DNA of 64,000 nucleotides from Acanthococcus lagerstroemiae (Eukaryota; Arthropoda; Insecta; Hemiptera; Eriococcidae): NCBI GenBank assembly GCA_031841125.1, contig CM063113.1, positions 30,897,312 through 30,961,311 of the forward strand, given 5' to 3'. Numbering within the stretch: position 1 is the stretch's first letter; each line of letters opens with the position of its first letter. Positions 44,655-57,558 of this stretch are shown piece by piece. The notes beneath the pieces were generated by a model. The model was not told the DNA's origin and made no database searches. It worked only from the letters and a program-made list of their open reading frames with translations. The translations under genes and the position numbers were made by a program.

Positions 44655-45290
44655 AGAAGTGGCATGGGTACTCGAGAGGCCCTGTTTGCTGTCCTTATGA
44701 TCATACAAAGGACCCGCCATATGAATATTGAAGTCAATACCAGCTGACAGGGATGATCTACGTTTAATCAGTAAACAGAGTGCTGGAATCAGACCATGAA
44801 AATGAGATTAGATGGCATGACATCGGAGGAAGTGGAAATCAACAAGGAAATTCGGCAGGGCTGTATGTTGTCCCCTTTCCTCTTCAATGTATACACAGAG
44901 TCTATATTCGACAGGGCTCTTGAGGAAGACGATGGGAAGCTAAAGGTGAATAGCATCAAAATCAATAATATACGATATGCCGACGACAGCTTGATCTCGG
45001 CTACAAGCCAATCACAACTCCAGATGACAATGGACAAAACTGTCAAACACATGGAAGAGGCCCGCTTTACAACCAATATTTCCAAAATGAAGGTTATCTA
45101 TTTTCGAAAAAACCAAAATTAACTCGGGACATAAGATTGCGAATTTTTAAATACTATACATTCTTTTGATTCTGCTGCACGGATGCGAATGCTGGACGCT
45201 GGATATCACACTGGAAAAACGAACAGAAGCTTTCGGAATGTATATGTTACGTCGAATTCGCGCAATTGAAGAATGCGCCCACTAGGCAAT
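44655..45290 (+). pseudogene. LINE reverse transcriptase fragment
   Basis: The frame 44796-45122 gives INKEIRQGCMLSPFLFNVY, then INNIRYADDSLISA: the RQGC.LSP and YADD blocks of a non-LTR RT with the catalytic aspartates kept. A further block, LLHGCECWTL (about 45175), lies in a shifted frame. Both ends are truncated. It differs from the RTE-like copies at 2918 and 46705, so it is a second LINE family. Confidence 0.8.
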
Positions 45291-45400
45291 TTCCAACAAA
45301 TTAAAAGATTTTTCTTCTTTTGCTTTGATACTTGGGAATTTTTGGTTGAGTCAGTTGGAAAAATTCAACAAGTCAAAAGGTGTTTTTGACATACGGAAAT

Positions 45401-45430
45401 GACTGACTGGACTGACTGACTGACTGACTC
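45401..45430 (+). repeat. (GACT)n microsatellite
   Basis: Seven or so imperfect GACT units lie just downstream of the LINE fragment, perhaps its tail. Confidence 0.7.
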
Positions 45431-45997
45431 AACATTCTTTATTCGCCTGCCAGTGCCACACTCCCTCTGCTAGTGCATCATCTTGCAGACGAATCTGCAA
45501 CCATGGGAGAACATTTTCGTGTCTGCTTCGCGGACTGTGCCGACATGAGGATGTCATCGTCCTGCGAACATTTATTTATTTATTATTTAAATAGCTAATA
45601 GAATTACACTGCACAACAGCATAAAAACAATGGGATGAGATGATGTGATCTTATAGCTGTATTTTGAATGCTGAATACGATGGTGTCATCTATTTTTCTC
45701 GAGAACCTCTCGTTCTCCATATTCAAAATTAAAATTTTATTAAAATGTTCACGTTTTATTCCTTTTTGTCGGGCAGGAATAGCTACACTGATACTGATAA
45801 TAATACTGAACGCGTATAGTTGTTCGATCAGTAGTATCATCTTGATGATACTAAAATTTGCATGATAGGAAAAATCAATGAACTATAAGCAAAAAATTAA
45901 CATCGGCATTGAATTCCTCGTTGAAAATACATATAGAATCATGTATTCTCATGCCATTGTTTTTTGAAAAATTTCAAATTGTTGTGTAGTGTTATTT
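45431..45997. other. Sequence without gene
   Basis: Between the LINE fragment and the MITE. AT-rich, no repeat recognised. Confidence 0.35.
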
Positions 45998-46695
45998 GAG
46001 TGCGTGCAAATGAAAGGGGCCTAAATGACAATTAGGCCCTTTAGCGGACATCGACTATTCTGATGCCCTGAAGCGCGCTCTATCGAGTAGTGAAAACCGG
46101 GTGCTGATATCTATAATAGTCGCAGAGTTATCAGTCTTATTAAATTTTCTGTTCAAGCAGTTTTCAATACTACTGAAAAAATTTGACTGGTTTGGTGGAT
46201 TCGTTGTGTTCTTGTATTAATTTCGCATTAGAATACCTTTTTGGACCATAACAACATAGATTAATATTCAAGTTTGATGCAAAAATTCACTGCCAATGAA
46301 AAGGGCATTCATAGAGTCTACTTTGAAAAATTGCCGAAAATAGGATTATTTCTACCAAAGGTACATCAACTGATTTGGAACGTTAAATTAATTTCTCATT
46401 AAAATACATTTTAGACCATAACAACATAGATTAATATTCAATTTTGATGCAAAAATTCACTGCCAATGAAAAGGGCACTCATAGAGTCTACTTTGAAAAA
46501 TTGCCGAAAATAGGAACATATTTCTACCAAAGGTACATCAACTGATTTGGAACGTTAAAGACATCTAGTTTAGTACCTTTTTTACCGCACGTTTTTATCT
46601 CTATTTATTCTCATGTGGTAACAAACTGAAACTTTGAACGCGTTTATCTCAAAACTACGTTTTTGCTCTTAGGCCCCTTTCATTTGCACGCACTC
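45998..46695. mobile_element. MITE with perfect 27-bp terminal inverted repeats
   Basis: The first 27 bp (45998-46024, starting GAGTGCGTGCAAATG) are the exact reverse complement of the last 27 bp (46669-46695, ending CATTTGCACGCACTC). ATTT flanks both ends and may be a target-site duplication. The 698-bp element has no transposase frame and holds a 170-bp tandem dimer. Perfect TIRs point to recent insertion. Superfamily not assigned. Confidence 0.85.
46217..46560 (+). repeat. 170-bp tandem dimer inside the MITE
   Basis: 'gaccataacaacatagatta' occurs at 46244 and 46414. The copies then agree almost base for base to 'gatttggaacgttaaa', differing at a handful of positions plus a small indel. 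Period 170 bp. Confidence 0.85.
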
Positions 46696-46704
46696 ATTTA
46701 ACCT

Positions 46705-47690
46705 AATTCTAAGACCTATATTGGGCATAAGCCTCTCTCAGCCTTGTCCATTCAGCCCTGTCAAATGCTACCCGGTGGAACAAGTTGTTCTGCAAGAATT
46801 CTACAATATCATCTTTCCATCTAATTTTTTGTCGTCCTGGCTTTCTCCCTTCCTTCTATTATCAATTTGTAATTCTGTGTGTCCACTGTTTATCTGTTCA
46901 CCTCATCACGTGTCCGGCCCAATCCCACTTCAGACGACGCGACACACGTACTACATTTAGATTGTTTCTGAATTTGCTACGTTTATTATTCTGTTGCTTA
47001 TTTTGTCTACTCTTCTAATACCCAGCATTGACCTTTCCGTCGCCATTTGGATTATTCTTAGCTTATTCAAGTCTTTTCTAGCTAGGGACCATGTTTGTGA
47101 GCCATAGGTTAGCGTTGGGACTTTGCAGCTGTCGAAAATTTTACATAGGCTGTTCCGGAATTTTCCCTAGAAGATTTTTCTAAGTGACCAATATTTTCCC
47201 CGTGCTAGTGCAACCCGTCTGTTTATTTCTTCATCCACCCGATTTTCTAGTACCTATATGATAGTTTGTCCAAGATAGATTATTTCTGTTACTTAGCTTA
47301 TTCCCCCCCCCCCCGCCCTTCTATTGTAAATGCTTCATCTTCTTCAGTATTCCTTAAAATTTTTGTTTTTTCTGTGTTCATTCGTAGTCGTTTAGTTCCC
47401 AAATCATTTCTTTTAAGTTGTTTGCAATTAGCACGACGACGGCATCATCTGCGAAGCGTCGGTTATTCAAATATTCTTCGTTAATGTTTATCCCTTTACC
47501 TTCCCACATCAGTTCTTTGAATACCTCTTCTAGTGCACTGTTGAACAAAATTGGAGATAGAAGGTCTCCTTGCCTAACTCCTTTTTTTTTTTTATTAGGA
47601 AAAAGTTTCCTTTTATATCGGTTGTTACTCTGGCTTCTTGGTTAGTGTACATATTATGTATGTAGCAAGATATCCCGAAAACCAGATGTC
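46705..47690 (-). pseudogene. RTE-like LINE, 3' half
   Basis: The minus strand shows, with frameshifts, EARVTTDIKGNFFL (about 47630), GVRQGDLLSPILFNSALEE (47580-47530), RRFADDAVV (47460), then TLTYGSQTWSL (about 47100), LKWDWAGHVMR (46920) and a C-terminal block with GRQKIRWKDDIVEFLQ, AFDRAEWTRLREAYAQY (46830-46720). It is better preserved than the copy at 2918. Its 3' end touches the MITE border at 46695. Confidence 0.8.
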
Positions 47691-50600
47691 CCGCCCAAAT
47701 TTCGGAATAAGAGCCCAAAGACCTGTAGGAAATTTGCCGATAGTAGATTGCCGACTAGGGGGCTAATAACTCGTAATAACGAACGTTCAGCCTACTATCA
47801 CCATACTCATGGGTGTTTAACCACAGACTACCACCAAGCCCCACGGGAGTCTGGGCGAGTCCCCGATGACCCCTGCCCCCAGCGTACTTCATTAACGAAG
47901 TAATGCTGAAAGACCTGAGGCATCAGAATGGACGTAAGTACTTGGGAACCTACTCTTCATGTCCCTGAATGAAAAGAGGTCCACCAAAGAGAATATTAAT
48001 TTAGAAAAGGAGTCCAGGGATGCCACATACCATAAATTAAACACTAAGCATGGTGGTACGTCCACGCATTTTTGATAGAATAAACAGAAAAGATAAAGTT
48101 GTTCCAAATTCACCTCACCGAAATTATAAGATCATGTCACACAGCACTAGAATTCGTTTATTGTAAATTGAAAATAAATCATAATAGGAAATAAAATTGA
48201 AAATTCATAATAAAAATGATAAAAATTGAATACAGCACAATGGAGATAGTCGACGATTTTGTAAATAAACAAGGGAGCCAGTGGCTCTTACTTCGCGATA
48301 CGTCTCTTCGTACGCGATCAAAAAACAACACAATAACCTCAATTCTGGGTTCAAAATTAATAATAAATATTATAAACGACTGCATGAGTGATAACAACGT
48401 GAAAGTAGGGTCCTCTCTCCCCTAAAATTTAGAATGATCAAAACAACCTCAGCATCGATGGCTGAAAAATGAAATTGGCCAAAAGATATTACGACAAACC
48501 AAATACGAAAATTCAAAATATAAAACATAAGGGAGTCCCCTTCTCCCAAGGAAAATTCATATTTTGAGATGTGGGCCTTACTAATGTCTCGAATTAGGAG
48601 CTTGAGGAGCTTCAGAGCTTTTTGGAACGATGGTGCCTTTTTCAAGGATCTTATTTTGAAGAGGATTGTTAAATGTCTATTTAGCATAGCCTCTCCCAAT
48701 TTTAATTGTGCATTAACTATCGTCCCAGCCGATTTTTTATTATTTTTCAGGTTTGGTACATACACGGTTTTCGATCAAGTATACTCAGTAGTATGACTTC
48801 ATAGTAGCTGAAAATTCCTCATTTTTTCGACTCAAATCTTTGAAAAAAATAATTCACTCCAGGCCCAACTATACTATGAGAGTTTCTTCTACTTATACGC
48901 TATCCCCATTCCCTTCGAAAATTTTCTGTTTACACTACTGAGGGCCCCGGTTAGTTTCAGAGCTTTTGAAGTCGGCGTATCTATTAGCAGTGCTAAACTG
49001 ATTATTCAACTCGATAGATAGGTAATATCTTGACAACGTAAGCTCAATTTGATGAAGTTAACGGGTCGTTCATTTAATGAGAACACATACTTTGACCTTC
49101 GACTCCCAGTCACTCACAAAGGACAGAAAAATGGAATCACAAGAGGGTTTATTCCTTCGCATTTAAACTCTCCTGTGAAAAATGCAAAAATAAATTCTTT
49201 CCTCAAAAATGTTCAGCTATTATACTGAATAAATAAAATTACGTCGACTGTTTGTAATTTTCAAGAAAAAATTTTAAAATGTCACTTTTTCTCCTTTCTT
49301 TTTCTTCTTTTTTTTTTGGGGGGGGGGGTAGAAATAGAAGGGAAGGGTACACTAAGAGAAAAATTACAGTCATGATGGAAAATGTCATTTTTCAACTCTT
49401 TCCCCTGGAGAGGGAGTGGTGGTGTTGGCCTGCGATCGCTACAATAGTGGCCTGCAAAACTGATTTTCCCGGTGGCCTGTCTAGTCTTACTCCTTTCCTA
49501 GACCCACTCGTGGTGTGTTCTATCCGCCCATGCGGGTACTATGCTTACTCAGATATTTGTCAACACGGATTAGACACTTTTAAACTTGCACCTTTGTTTT
49601 CTGAGCCTGACATATGATATTCGGGTTGAATAAAGTTGAAATTTCTTTCAATCCAAATATTTGTATAACTCGACGAACTTCAAGATCGAGAAATTCTGCA
49701 ACGAGCGCAATTCCGACCAATTTTAGGGCTAACATAATTTGATATAAGCTCGCGAAGTCTACCGTCTGCATGCTTCCTGATTCAACAAGTTTATTCTTAC
49801 TAAAATTGGTTGCTACACCGACGGTGGAGCAGCGAAAAGGAAGTTCGACGAAATTAATTTGTTAAATTTAATTAACAAGCTGAATTTATAAGCGTGTACT
49901 CGATTCTTTCTCGTCTCATAATTTTAGTAATCTCGTTTTAATAACTTCGTTTTGCATTTTCTCAAGAAACTTTCCAAGGAATGAACGAGAGTCGAGGTGG
50001 AGGGCGGAAAAAAGTGAAGTTCGAAACTTAATAAAATTTGCTGCCACTTAAGAAAATCGTGTCGACGATAGCACTTTCTGGCCTTCTTATTTTATTAACT
50101 TCGTTACTCGTTCGTCGCATTCCTCGCCGATGGTAATTTTTAGCAATCATTTTCGCAGTAAATTGAATACGTTTTTTCTCTTTTTCGCCCTTTTATCTTG
50201 CAACCTTCCCGGCGTTTTGAACGGATTTGTTTTTCCGGCTCGTTAAAGTTACAATGTAAACTGGCATGTTGCAGACGGACACAACTGACACTGCGAATTC
50301 GAACTTTGAAGCGAATGTCGCCGGAAAATGGAAAGGAATAAATTATACGGGGCTGCGTTATAATTAGAGCAGCCTGCTCGGATTTTGATACACCGGTCAC
50401 GAGCGCTGCAAAGTTTCGAACGAATCAACCTGCGCGTTTTTTAAATTATTTTTATTTTTAACACGATAGCCTTGTGCCTTCTTGAAGACCCGAAGACACC
50501 ATTCCTGCTTCTGTCTCCGGCTTTTTTACTCGTTGCTTACTTATAATCTCGTACCTTCGAGGACGCCTATAAATCCGATACAAAATCCATTTCGCAAACG

Positions 50601-51069
50601 TGACATCTTGGGCCTCGAGTCGATCTTCTCTCTTGTTTACGCGCTTTTCTCCAAAACGAGTACCGCTATATACCATAATTGTTTCGGAAGTTACTTTTTC
50701 CGTGAAATCGGTAAAAAATAGCGAAGCTCGACCAAAAACTTGTTTACTTTCGGTGAGGGAATAACGCGCGCAGAATATGGAAGACTGGAACATTTTTTGG
50801 AATTTGCGAAAAATTCGAGCAAAAATTTGTATTTTATGGACGCTTTGGGGGGAGGGTCACCTCGTCGGCCACCCTCGCTAAATACCTGTCTGGTTCTGAC
50901 CCATAACCACTCTTTTTGCTCTTTTAGATAACCGCTGACTGGCTGGGTGGAATGGGGGAATCTCCGGCCGGGCTCCTTGGACTGCGAGCCCACCCAAAAT
51001 ATGACTTGTTCCAGGAATGGAAAAATGCTATTCCCCCTTTGCAATTCCCTTGTCAGTCCGCGGTTGCTT
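47691..51069. other. Mostly unique sequence, no supported exon
   Basis: Holds a G10 tract at 49318 in a T/G-rich run and a unique, TCG-rich stretch from about 49700 to 50800 resembling the exon-bearing regions in composition. I looked there for a CCP or signal-peptide exon on the minus strand and found none with the needed Cys pattern and splice sites. Confidence 0.4.
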
Positions 51070-52040
51070 TTAGAATTCTTCAAGGCTATATCTGAAACTT
51101 TTTTCATTTTTGTTCAAGATTATTCTACAAAGACTTTTTTAGACACTTCTAGACTCTCATAATATCCTTTAAGGCTCGTCAAGATAAGCAGTAAAATGAG
51201 TATTTTCAATTTTTTCTCGTAGAAGAGGGAGGAAGGAGGTTTCATCCTCATATTTCTTTATAATTCTTCCAGACGTATTTTTCTCGGCAAGAGTCTTCCA
51301 GAAGAAACGCTTTCAGATTTGTTCAAGATAATTACAATATTCCGAACTCTACATAGACTTTTTTAGTCTTCCAGACTGTCACAAAACTCCTTAAGACTCC
51401 TTAAGATGAACTATTATATGGGTATCTTCAACCTTTTTCCCCATTTCAAGAGATATATCCTTGTAAATTTTTTAAATTTTGTCAGGCATCCTTTATTTTT
51501 CAAGACTCGTCCATAACTGTCCCAGATTATTTCTACAGCTTTTTCGGATTTGTTTAAGATTATTACTTCAAGCTCTACACAGACTTTTTCAAACTCCTTC
51601 AGCCTTTTCCGGGACTCTTATAGACTTCTTAAGACTCAACTAGACACAAAAAGAAACTAAATAAGAAAAACCTTAACAACGGCAGTAGAAACGACTGTAT
51701 TAGTATAGCTCACATAACCGACTGCTACATCATTCGATCACCCGGTTGCACGACGCAGTGAAGCAGTGCAGCCACACCATGCAACGTGCAGGTAATTTAC
51801 AACAAAATTAAGCATACAATAGTCTCAAAAAGTTCCAGTCATATTTGTAAGAGTCCTAAAGAAATCTTGAAAACTTTAAAAACTGTAAAGCAGGATTGGT
51901 AAAATCTCAACGAATTTCGAAGAATCTTGAACCTGTCTGGATGATTTTCAAAGGATCTTGAATAAGTATGAAAAAGTCTCGATTAGTCCTAATCATATTA
52001 AGAACGGTCTTTGAAAATCTTAATCAATGGAATAGTCTTC
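51070..52040. repeat. Degenerate AAGACT/TTCAAGAT repeat block
   Basis: Three related units begin with 'ttgttcaagatta'-like text at 51109, 51318 and 51551, each followed by 'agactttttt(a/c)', 'agactc' and 'cttaagac'. From 51830 the reversed phrases ('cttgaaaac', 'gagtcctaaag', 'atcttgaa') appear. The unit is about 200 bp and strongly diverged. Confidence 0.55.
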
Positions 52041-53036
52041 CAGCTTTTGGGAGTTATTAGCCCCCTCGTTGACAATCTACTACCGGCATTTTCCCAATGG
52101 TAAGATCCGTGGGAGGAATCTATTTTTCCAAGGGTCTTATTCCACATACTTACTTTTTATCATACGGATACTGGTCGATTTTTTAACGTCACAATTTGTA
52201 TGTTTGAAAACATCACTGATGACAGAGAGCACTCTCTCAGACTGTTTCAGCATCCACTGGATGGTCGCCGACTTCACGCACTTTCCTATTTTCCTTCAAC
52301 ACCATGTAGCGCTTGTATCGCTATACAAATCGCAGAACCACATTTTTCAATTTTGAATATTAAAATCACGAAAATAGAGGAAAACTTGTGACAAATATTA
52401 TCATTTACGCAATATTTCTGATTTTTTCATTGGCATATGGGTAGAAAAATTGACTTTATAGTCCACATAAATTAGGTTCTAACTAAGAAGAAAATCATAG
52501 AAAGCTGAAACTTGGTACATTTGTCTAATTTAGTGCCCTGAACAACATACTGAAAGTCCCAACGAAGCCGGTGCCAGCGTCGTCCCCTAGGGGGCAAAAA
52601 TAGGGGCTTGAAACAGTTTTCTGCTTATATCTCGCTAAAATATGAGTTTAGGGGAAAAAATGTTCAGACAAATGTGATAGAGAATTAAAAAATATACAAA
52701 AAATGGCCCTACACATTTTTCCGCAGAGGGTGTATTTGTCGAATAAATTCATATCAAACGTTGAGATGTTTCCTCCGCCATGTACACTGTACACATTTAA
52801 TACAACTTATTGTAATCCATGCGACGTAGACTTGTACGCATACGAGAGAAGATTCATTCCAAATACTGGCACCAGTGATGGAATGAAGAGAATCAACCCC
52901 TCCTCCACTGCCTGAAACATCAAATTACTCCCACTCCATACATAAATCAGAATTAAATTGAAAAAATTCGAAAATACATATATAACATTAGATGTACATA
53001 TTGTACAGAAATTATATAGGTAAGCGTAAAATTTAA

Positions 53037-53424
53037 TTATTCAGGCTCTTCAAAATTCAGTTCCAGTTCATAATTTGAACAATCTGAACAGAGGCAGGCG
53101 CCAGAGCAGGTCAGTCCCATTTTACGGCAACCGCACTTCTTGCCGCAAGTGCCCTTCTTACATGAACAAAAAATGATTTTTAAAATATTTTCGGGCTCTG
53201 CAGTTGCGGTAGTTGGGATAGGTGTTAAGTCCATTTAACGTTTTTCTCCAACCCCACTCCTCTGGATTCAATCTCAGACCAAGCCAAATTTTCACCTGAT
53301 AATAAGCTCGCGGGAAATGTTGACGCCCAGCCGCAGCGGTTGCGGGAATCGAACAAGAGTTAGATGGCTTCTTTCGTATATACCGTTTTGGAGACATAAT
53401 TAAATAACCATTCCGATCATTCAA
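53037..53424 (-). pseudogene. CXC-motif protein of the long-TIR element, frameshifted
   Basis: The upper frame gives GRQHFPRAYYQVKIWLGL, RLNPEEWGWRK. After a one-base shift near 53225 the lower frame continues TPIPTTATAEPENILKIIFC and SCKKGTCGKKCGCRKMGL, CSGACLCSDCSN. The Cys-rich part is a CXC/tesmin-like DNA-binding motif. HFPRAYYQVKIWLG-(x)-WGW followed by such a motif is, to my memory, common in repeated insect proteins of unknown function. No catalytic domain was seen. Confidence 0.62.
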
Positions 53425-53790
53425 AATTTCATGATCGATTTCTTTAAATCAATTATTTCAAAAATCAAATCGATCAAAAAATCGGAGGAAATGAATTGAT
53501 TTTCCGATTGATTGATCACTTGATTGCCGATATTTCGATTAATTAATTTACTAAAAACTGGAAAACCGATTAAAATAATAAACAAAAAATCATAATCGGA
53601 TCAAAAATCGATTTTTAAATGCCGATTAATCGACAATGATCGATTGAAAATTGACTATGAGGTATTTGAAAGATCGATCAGAAATAATCGGAGAGTCATG
53701 ATCGGATCGAAAAGTCGATTTTTAAATGCTGAATACTCGAAAATGATCGATGATCGATTTTTGATCGAAATGGTTAATCTAAAGCAAACT
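53425..53790. repeat. GATCGATT-rich low-complexity block
   Basis: Dozens of 'atcgat', 'gatcga' and 'atcggat' hits on both strands, including 'atcgatttttaaatgc' at 53605 and a close relative at 53725 (about 120 bp apart). The motif is self-complementary, so strands look alike. Confidence 0.65.
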
Positions 53791-54334
53791 CGGGTGTTTC
53801 TTTCGAGAAAAAGAATGGTCTCATTCATTTTTTTCCTCTTTCTTTCTTTCTTTTTTTTTTCTTCTTCTTTTTTCTTTTTCAGCCGCAGATTGATTGACCT
53901 CAGAGGTATAAATTGTTGGACAAGGTAAATAGAAATTGAAGTATTCATGCGTGTGCGAGTCTACATTGCATCGATTACAATAAGTTGCATTAAATGTACA
54001 CATGGAGGAAACTTCTCAACGTTTGATATTACCTAATTTATTCGACAAATACGCACTCTACGGAAAATATGTGAAAACATTTTTTATGTATTTTTTATTC
54101 TCTATCACATTTATGGGAACATTTTTTTTTCTAAACTCAAATTTTAGTGTGATATAAGCAAAAAACTGTTTTACGCCCCCATTATTTCCTCCTAGGGGAC
54201 GACGCCGGCATTGCATTCGTTGGGACTTTTAGTATGTTGTTCAGGACACTTAATTAGACCAATGTACTAAGTTTCAGCTTTCTATGACTTTTTTTCCTTT
54301 TTGCACTCTTATTCGGGCTAACTTATGTGGACTA

Positions 54335-57300
54335 TTAGCTGACTTAGTTGACCATGTTTCGGAAAAGTTGACTTTAATTGACTTAGTTAACCAGGTAGAC
54401 ACTATGAAGGACCACTTCCAAAATGGGCAGAGAACTCCTTACAGCGATTAACGACTGTAATTGCTCAGCTATTTCGAGTGGTCCAACTTACCCGATCTGA
54501 CAAAATTAGTGTCGTTCGACAGTTCGACATGTGTCGAACTATCGAAATCTTCGACTAAAGCTTTCTAATTGGCTGAAAATAAAGGGGCGGGACGAATAAA
54601 TTTGATTGCTGTCGAATTATTGTCGAACAGTGTCGGAAGTTCGACTGAGTGGAACGAGTAAATTTGATTGCTGTCGAATTACTATCGAAGAGTGTCCGAA
54701 GTTAGGCCGATCATCGAATATTCGTCAGCCGCATAGTGATGTGCAAAAGAATTGAGCTTTGAAGGTTGTCGTCGCGTCGGCGCCTTTACACGTTTGCGAA
54801 TATTCCCACGATCCTGTTCGGTAATAGGTACGAGTGTGTTATCTCGACTCCGGAGTCTGGAAGTGCGGAATAAGTGGTTTCAGTTAAAATTTCATGCGTC
54901 GCTGAGTGGTTCAGTGGTTTAATATTCGTGAAGCGGATTTGCATGCACTGTTATTTATCGGTAAGTTATGTCACATTTTTGTCATTTAATGGAATATTCA
55001 GTTACTAATTATTCTAGGAGTGGATCAATGAGGGAGGATAGGGGAAAAATTGCCCCTAGCCGGTCCACCGGCCGTTTAAACAGTTTTTGCTTGACCCCTC
55101 AGACCCTATGTTTTTTCATTAAAATGTATGTACCTAATTTTGCGTCTGTGCATTTCTAGCGTCCTAATTGGGGAGGGGCAGATTTTACATTGTAGAACCA
55201 GGAATTTCCCAGTCAAAGCTTGAAGCTGTATTCAGTTATTCCTTGAACTCGAAATTCTTCTCCACATCGAAGGAGGATATAATTTGTAAGCGAATTATAA
55301 GATGATACGTCGATCAAAGTATATCAATTGGGTACATCTTGGAAACAGTAGACTGTTTCAGAGTGAGAGGGGTGTCCTAGAAGTCTGGTCCCACTATCTG
55401 ATCATTTCGATTTCAGCAACTAAACCCGCAAACTGCACAGTTTGCAGAACGGCAAGAAGGTACACAAAAATGTTCCGCGTGTCTGCCGTGGTCACATTGA
55501 GAGTCTGGTCTCGAGACGCATGAAGACGGGCGAGAATCAGGCAGTATGTGTAGTGTACCGAGCAAAATTGGAACCTGACTTTTGGGCAGTGTTGTAGTCA
55601 GGATTTTCTCAAGGGGAGGGGGGAGTAAGACTTTCAAGGGGAAAAAAAGTCGAAAATTGTGGTATTTTTTGAAAATTGCCAATATAATATGTATTAGGGG
55701 ACTATTTTATAAAAAATGAAGGTAAAATTACTGCTCAAGCAAAATTTAAAAAAAAAACACGTGTTTTAAAGGCAAAAAATTGCTCATTCTTGCATATTTT
55801 TACGTTCAATTTCAGGTTTTCCTCTTCGCCCCCCCCCTCGGCTATGCTCATTCTTTTGGGACACCCTGTACTCGCAAATTTTGTTCAAGAATGTACACAG
55901 TAACTGATGCCACATGTGTTCCCGTCATCACTAATTGTCAGTTAGTTATCATTTCCTATACCTATGCCTGTTCGATTATTTTAATTAGGTAGACTAAGTA
56001 GAGATCGGATTGGGATTCTATTAATTTCTTCAATAGCATTATTGTGGAAATCATGAAGCCGGATTAAGATTAAAGTCGCTTACAAGCACTTGGGCCCCCA
56101 GGCACCTAGCTGGAAATTTTTTTGTATCTGTTCAATAGTTTTTTATTTACAGCACCGTGTCTGGCTGGTGGCCCGCCAAAATGTGCTGAAAACAAAAATG
56201 CTCAAAATTCGGCTGCCTCTCAAAATTGGCCGCTCCGAGCTGGTGCTTGTTGTAGTGCCTGTAGGTGAATCTGGTGCTGTACAACACAGAAAATTCTGTT
56301 TTTCTTGAGTGGGGCAAAACCTTATTGTTTGTAACCCCGCGCGGTGACTAGCAGCAGCTTGAATGGGAATTGGGAATGGAATGGAATTCCTTGTCATTGT
56401 ACGTCTACCATTATGAATTTAACATCGACGATGCAATCTTTAATTGATACATATGATAGAGTGCATGCTCGAGTCGTATTATCTCATTAATAATTTTAGC
56501 GATGAAATCCTTTCATACATCATTATTCTGACGCCTGGATTCCCCATTCATATATGAACAGGGTTCTAACTGTCATTTAAGACATTGAAAGTCATTTATT
56601 TTGAAAAAAGATCATGAAGTCATTTAAAGTCATTCATTTTCAATCATGGTCATTTAAAAATTTAAAAGTTAGCAAATTATACCTTGAGAGAGAGAACAAA
56701 GGACTTAGAATTGGAAAACTCTGTCATAATGACCAGGACTGCAATTTTTGTTTGAATTGGGCACGACTCACTGAATTTCTTGAAACTTGAAAATTATATG
56801 TACATAGAGGAATTGACATTTCATAGCATACTTGTGGGTAGGATCGACGCTCGGAAACCGAAGTCAAATTTTTTGTCGAGAATGAAGGGAAAATTCTTCT
56901 ATAATTGAAAACAACGCATCACCTTCTTGGATTTTCAGTATTTTGTTCAATTTCTATTTTCGGCATGAAACGGAGGCGGAAATATAGGGGGCTAGGGGAT
57001 AAGCCCTCCAGTTTCGAAATTGTCGCCCCTAAGTGAAAAATAAAAACTATACGAGTATCGCTATTATCGTTTGTGATGTCATGCTGTTTTGTTTTTTTTT
57101 CTTCTTCTTACAAAGGAAGTATTACAGTGAAAAATCTACTTTTTGTAGTTTTTTTATTTTATTTTATTTTTTTTTTGGGGGGGGGGAGGCTATGATTGTT
57201 TTGGATTTTTATTACCCTTGACCGTGGGCTTAAGTGAGTTGGCTAAAGTAAGTTGGTTTAAGTGAGTTCAGTATTATCGCCCTCCAATTTCAAGGGATAA

Positions 57301-57399
57301 AGAGTGTAGAGGAGACCAATTGTGATCCCACTGATAACGAAAAAGACCAAGGTAGATGTGTGTGAGTGCCCAAAGCAAGTAAACTACAAAGTTCAAAGC
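54335..57399. other. Sequence without supported gene; TCGAA patch at 54500-54720
   Basis: 54505-54720 has recurrent 'gtcgaa', 'ttcgac' and a duplicated phrase 'ttgattgctgtcgaattac' / 'ttgattgctgtcgaattatt' (54602 and 54667), related to the array at 58770. C and G tracts occur at 55830 and 57176. No exon or RNA gene was recognised. Confidence 0.4.
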
Positions 57400-57558
57400 T
57401 GTTTGAGAACCTTTTTTTCCAATGCATTAGTCACAAGAAAATACCTACGTAAATCCACAGTTTGCTCCTTACATTTCACGTAATAATGACTATAGATCTT
57501 TCTACAAATTCAGAAGAAAACCAGAAATGTTACAATATATGTCACTGCAGGAGACACA

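Larger units (their letters stand above)
52459..54334. mobile_element. 1.9-kb DNA transposon-like element with ~385-bp inverted arms
   Basis: The arms 52459-52842 and 53946-54334 are inverted copies: 'tagtccacataaattag' against 'ctaacttatgtggacta', 'cccctagggggc' against the inverted 'cctcctaggggacg', and 'tttaatacaacttattgtaa' against its inverse. The centre carries a broken CXC-type frame and a GATCGAT-rich block. Long arms plus a short decayed gene indicate an old TIR element, family unknown. Confidence 0.78.

Noticed and set aside
49580..49771. Possible signal-peptide exon
   Set aside because: The hydrophobic run LALKLVGIALVAEFL starts 12 residues after a Met, but no suitable phase-1 donor follows and acidic residues interrupt it. 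Not strong enough to list.
50140..50400. Possible cysteine-containing 5' exon of the CCP gene
   Set aside because: The Cys spacing does not fit a CCP or WAP module and there is no acceptor/donor pair with phase 1.
53655..54003. Lys/Glu-rich minus-strand peptides
   Set aside because: Produced by the polypyrimidine run at 53825-53880; low complexity, not a gene.
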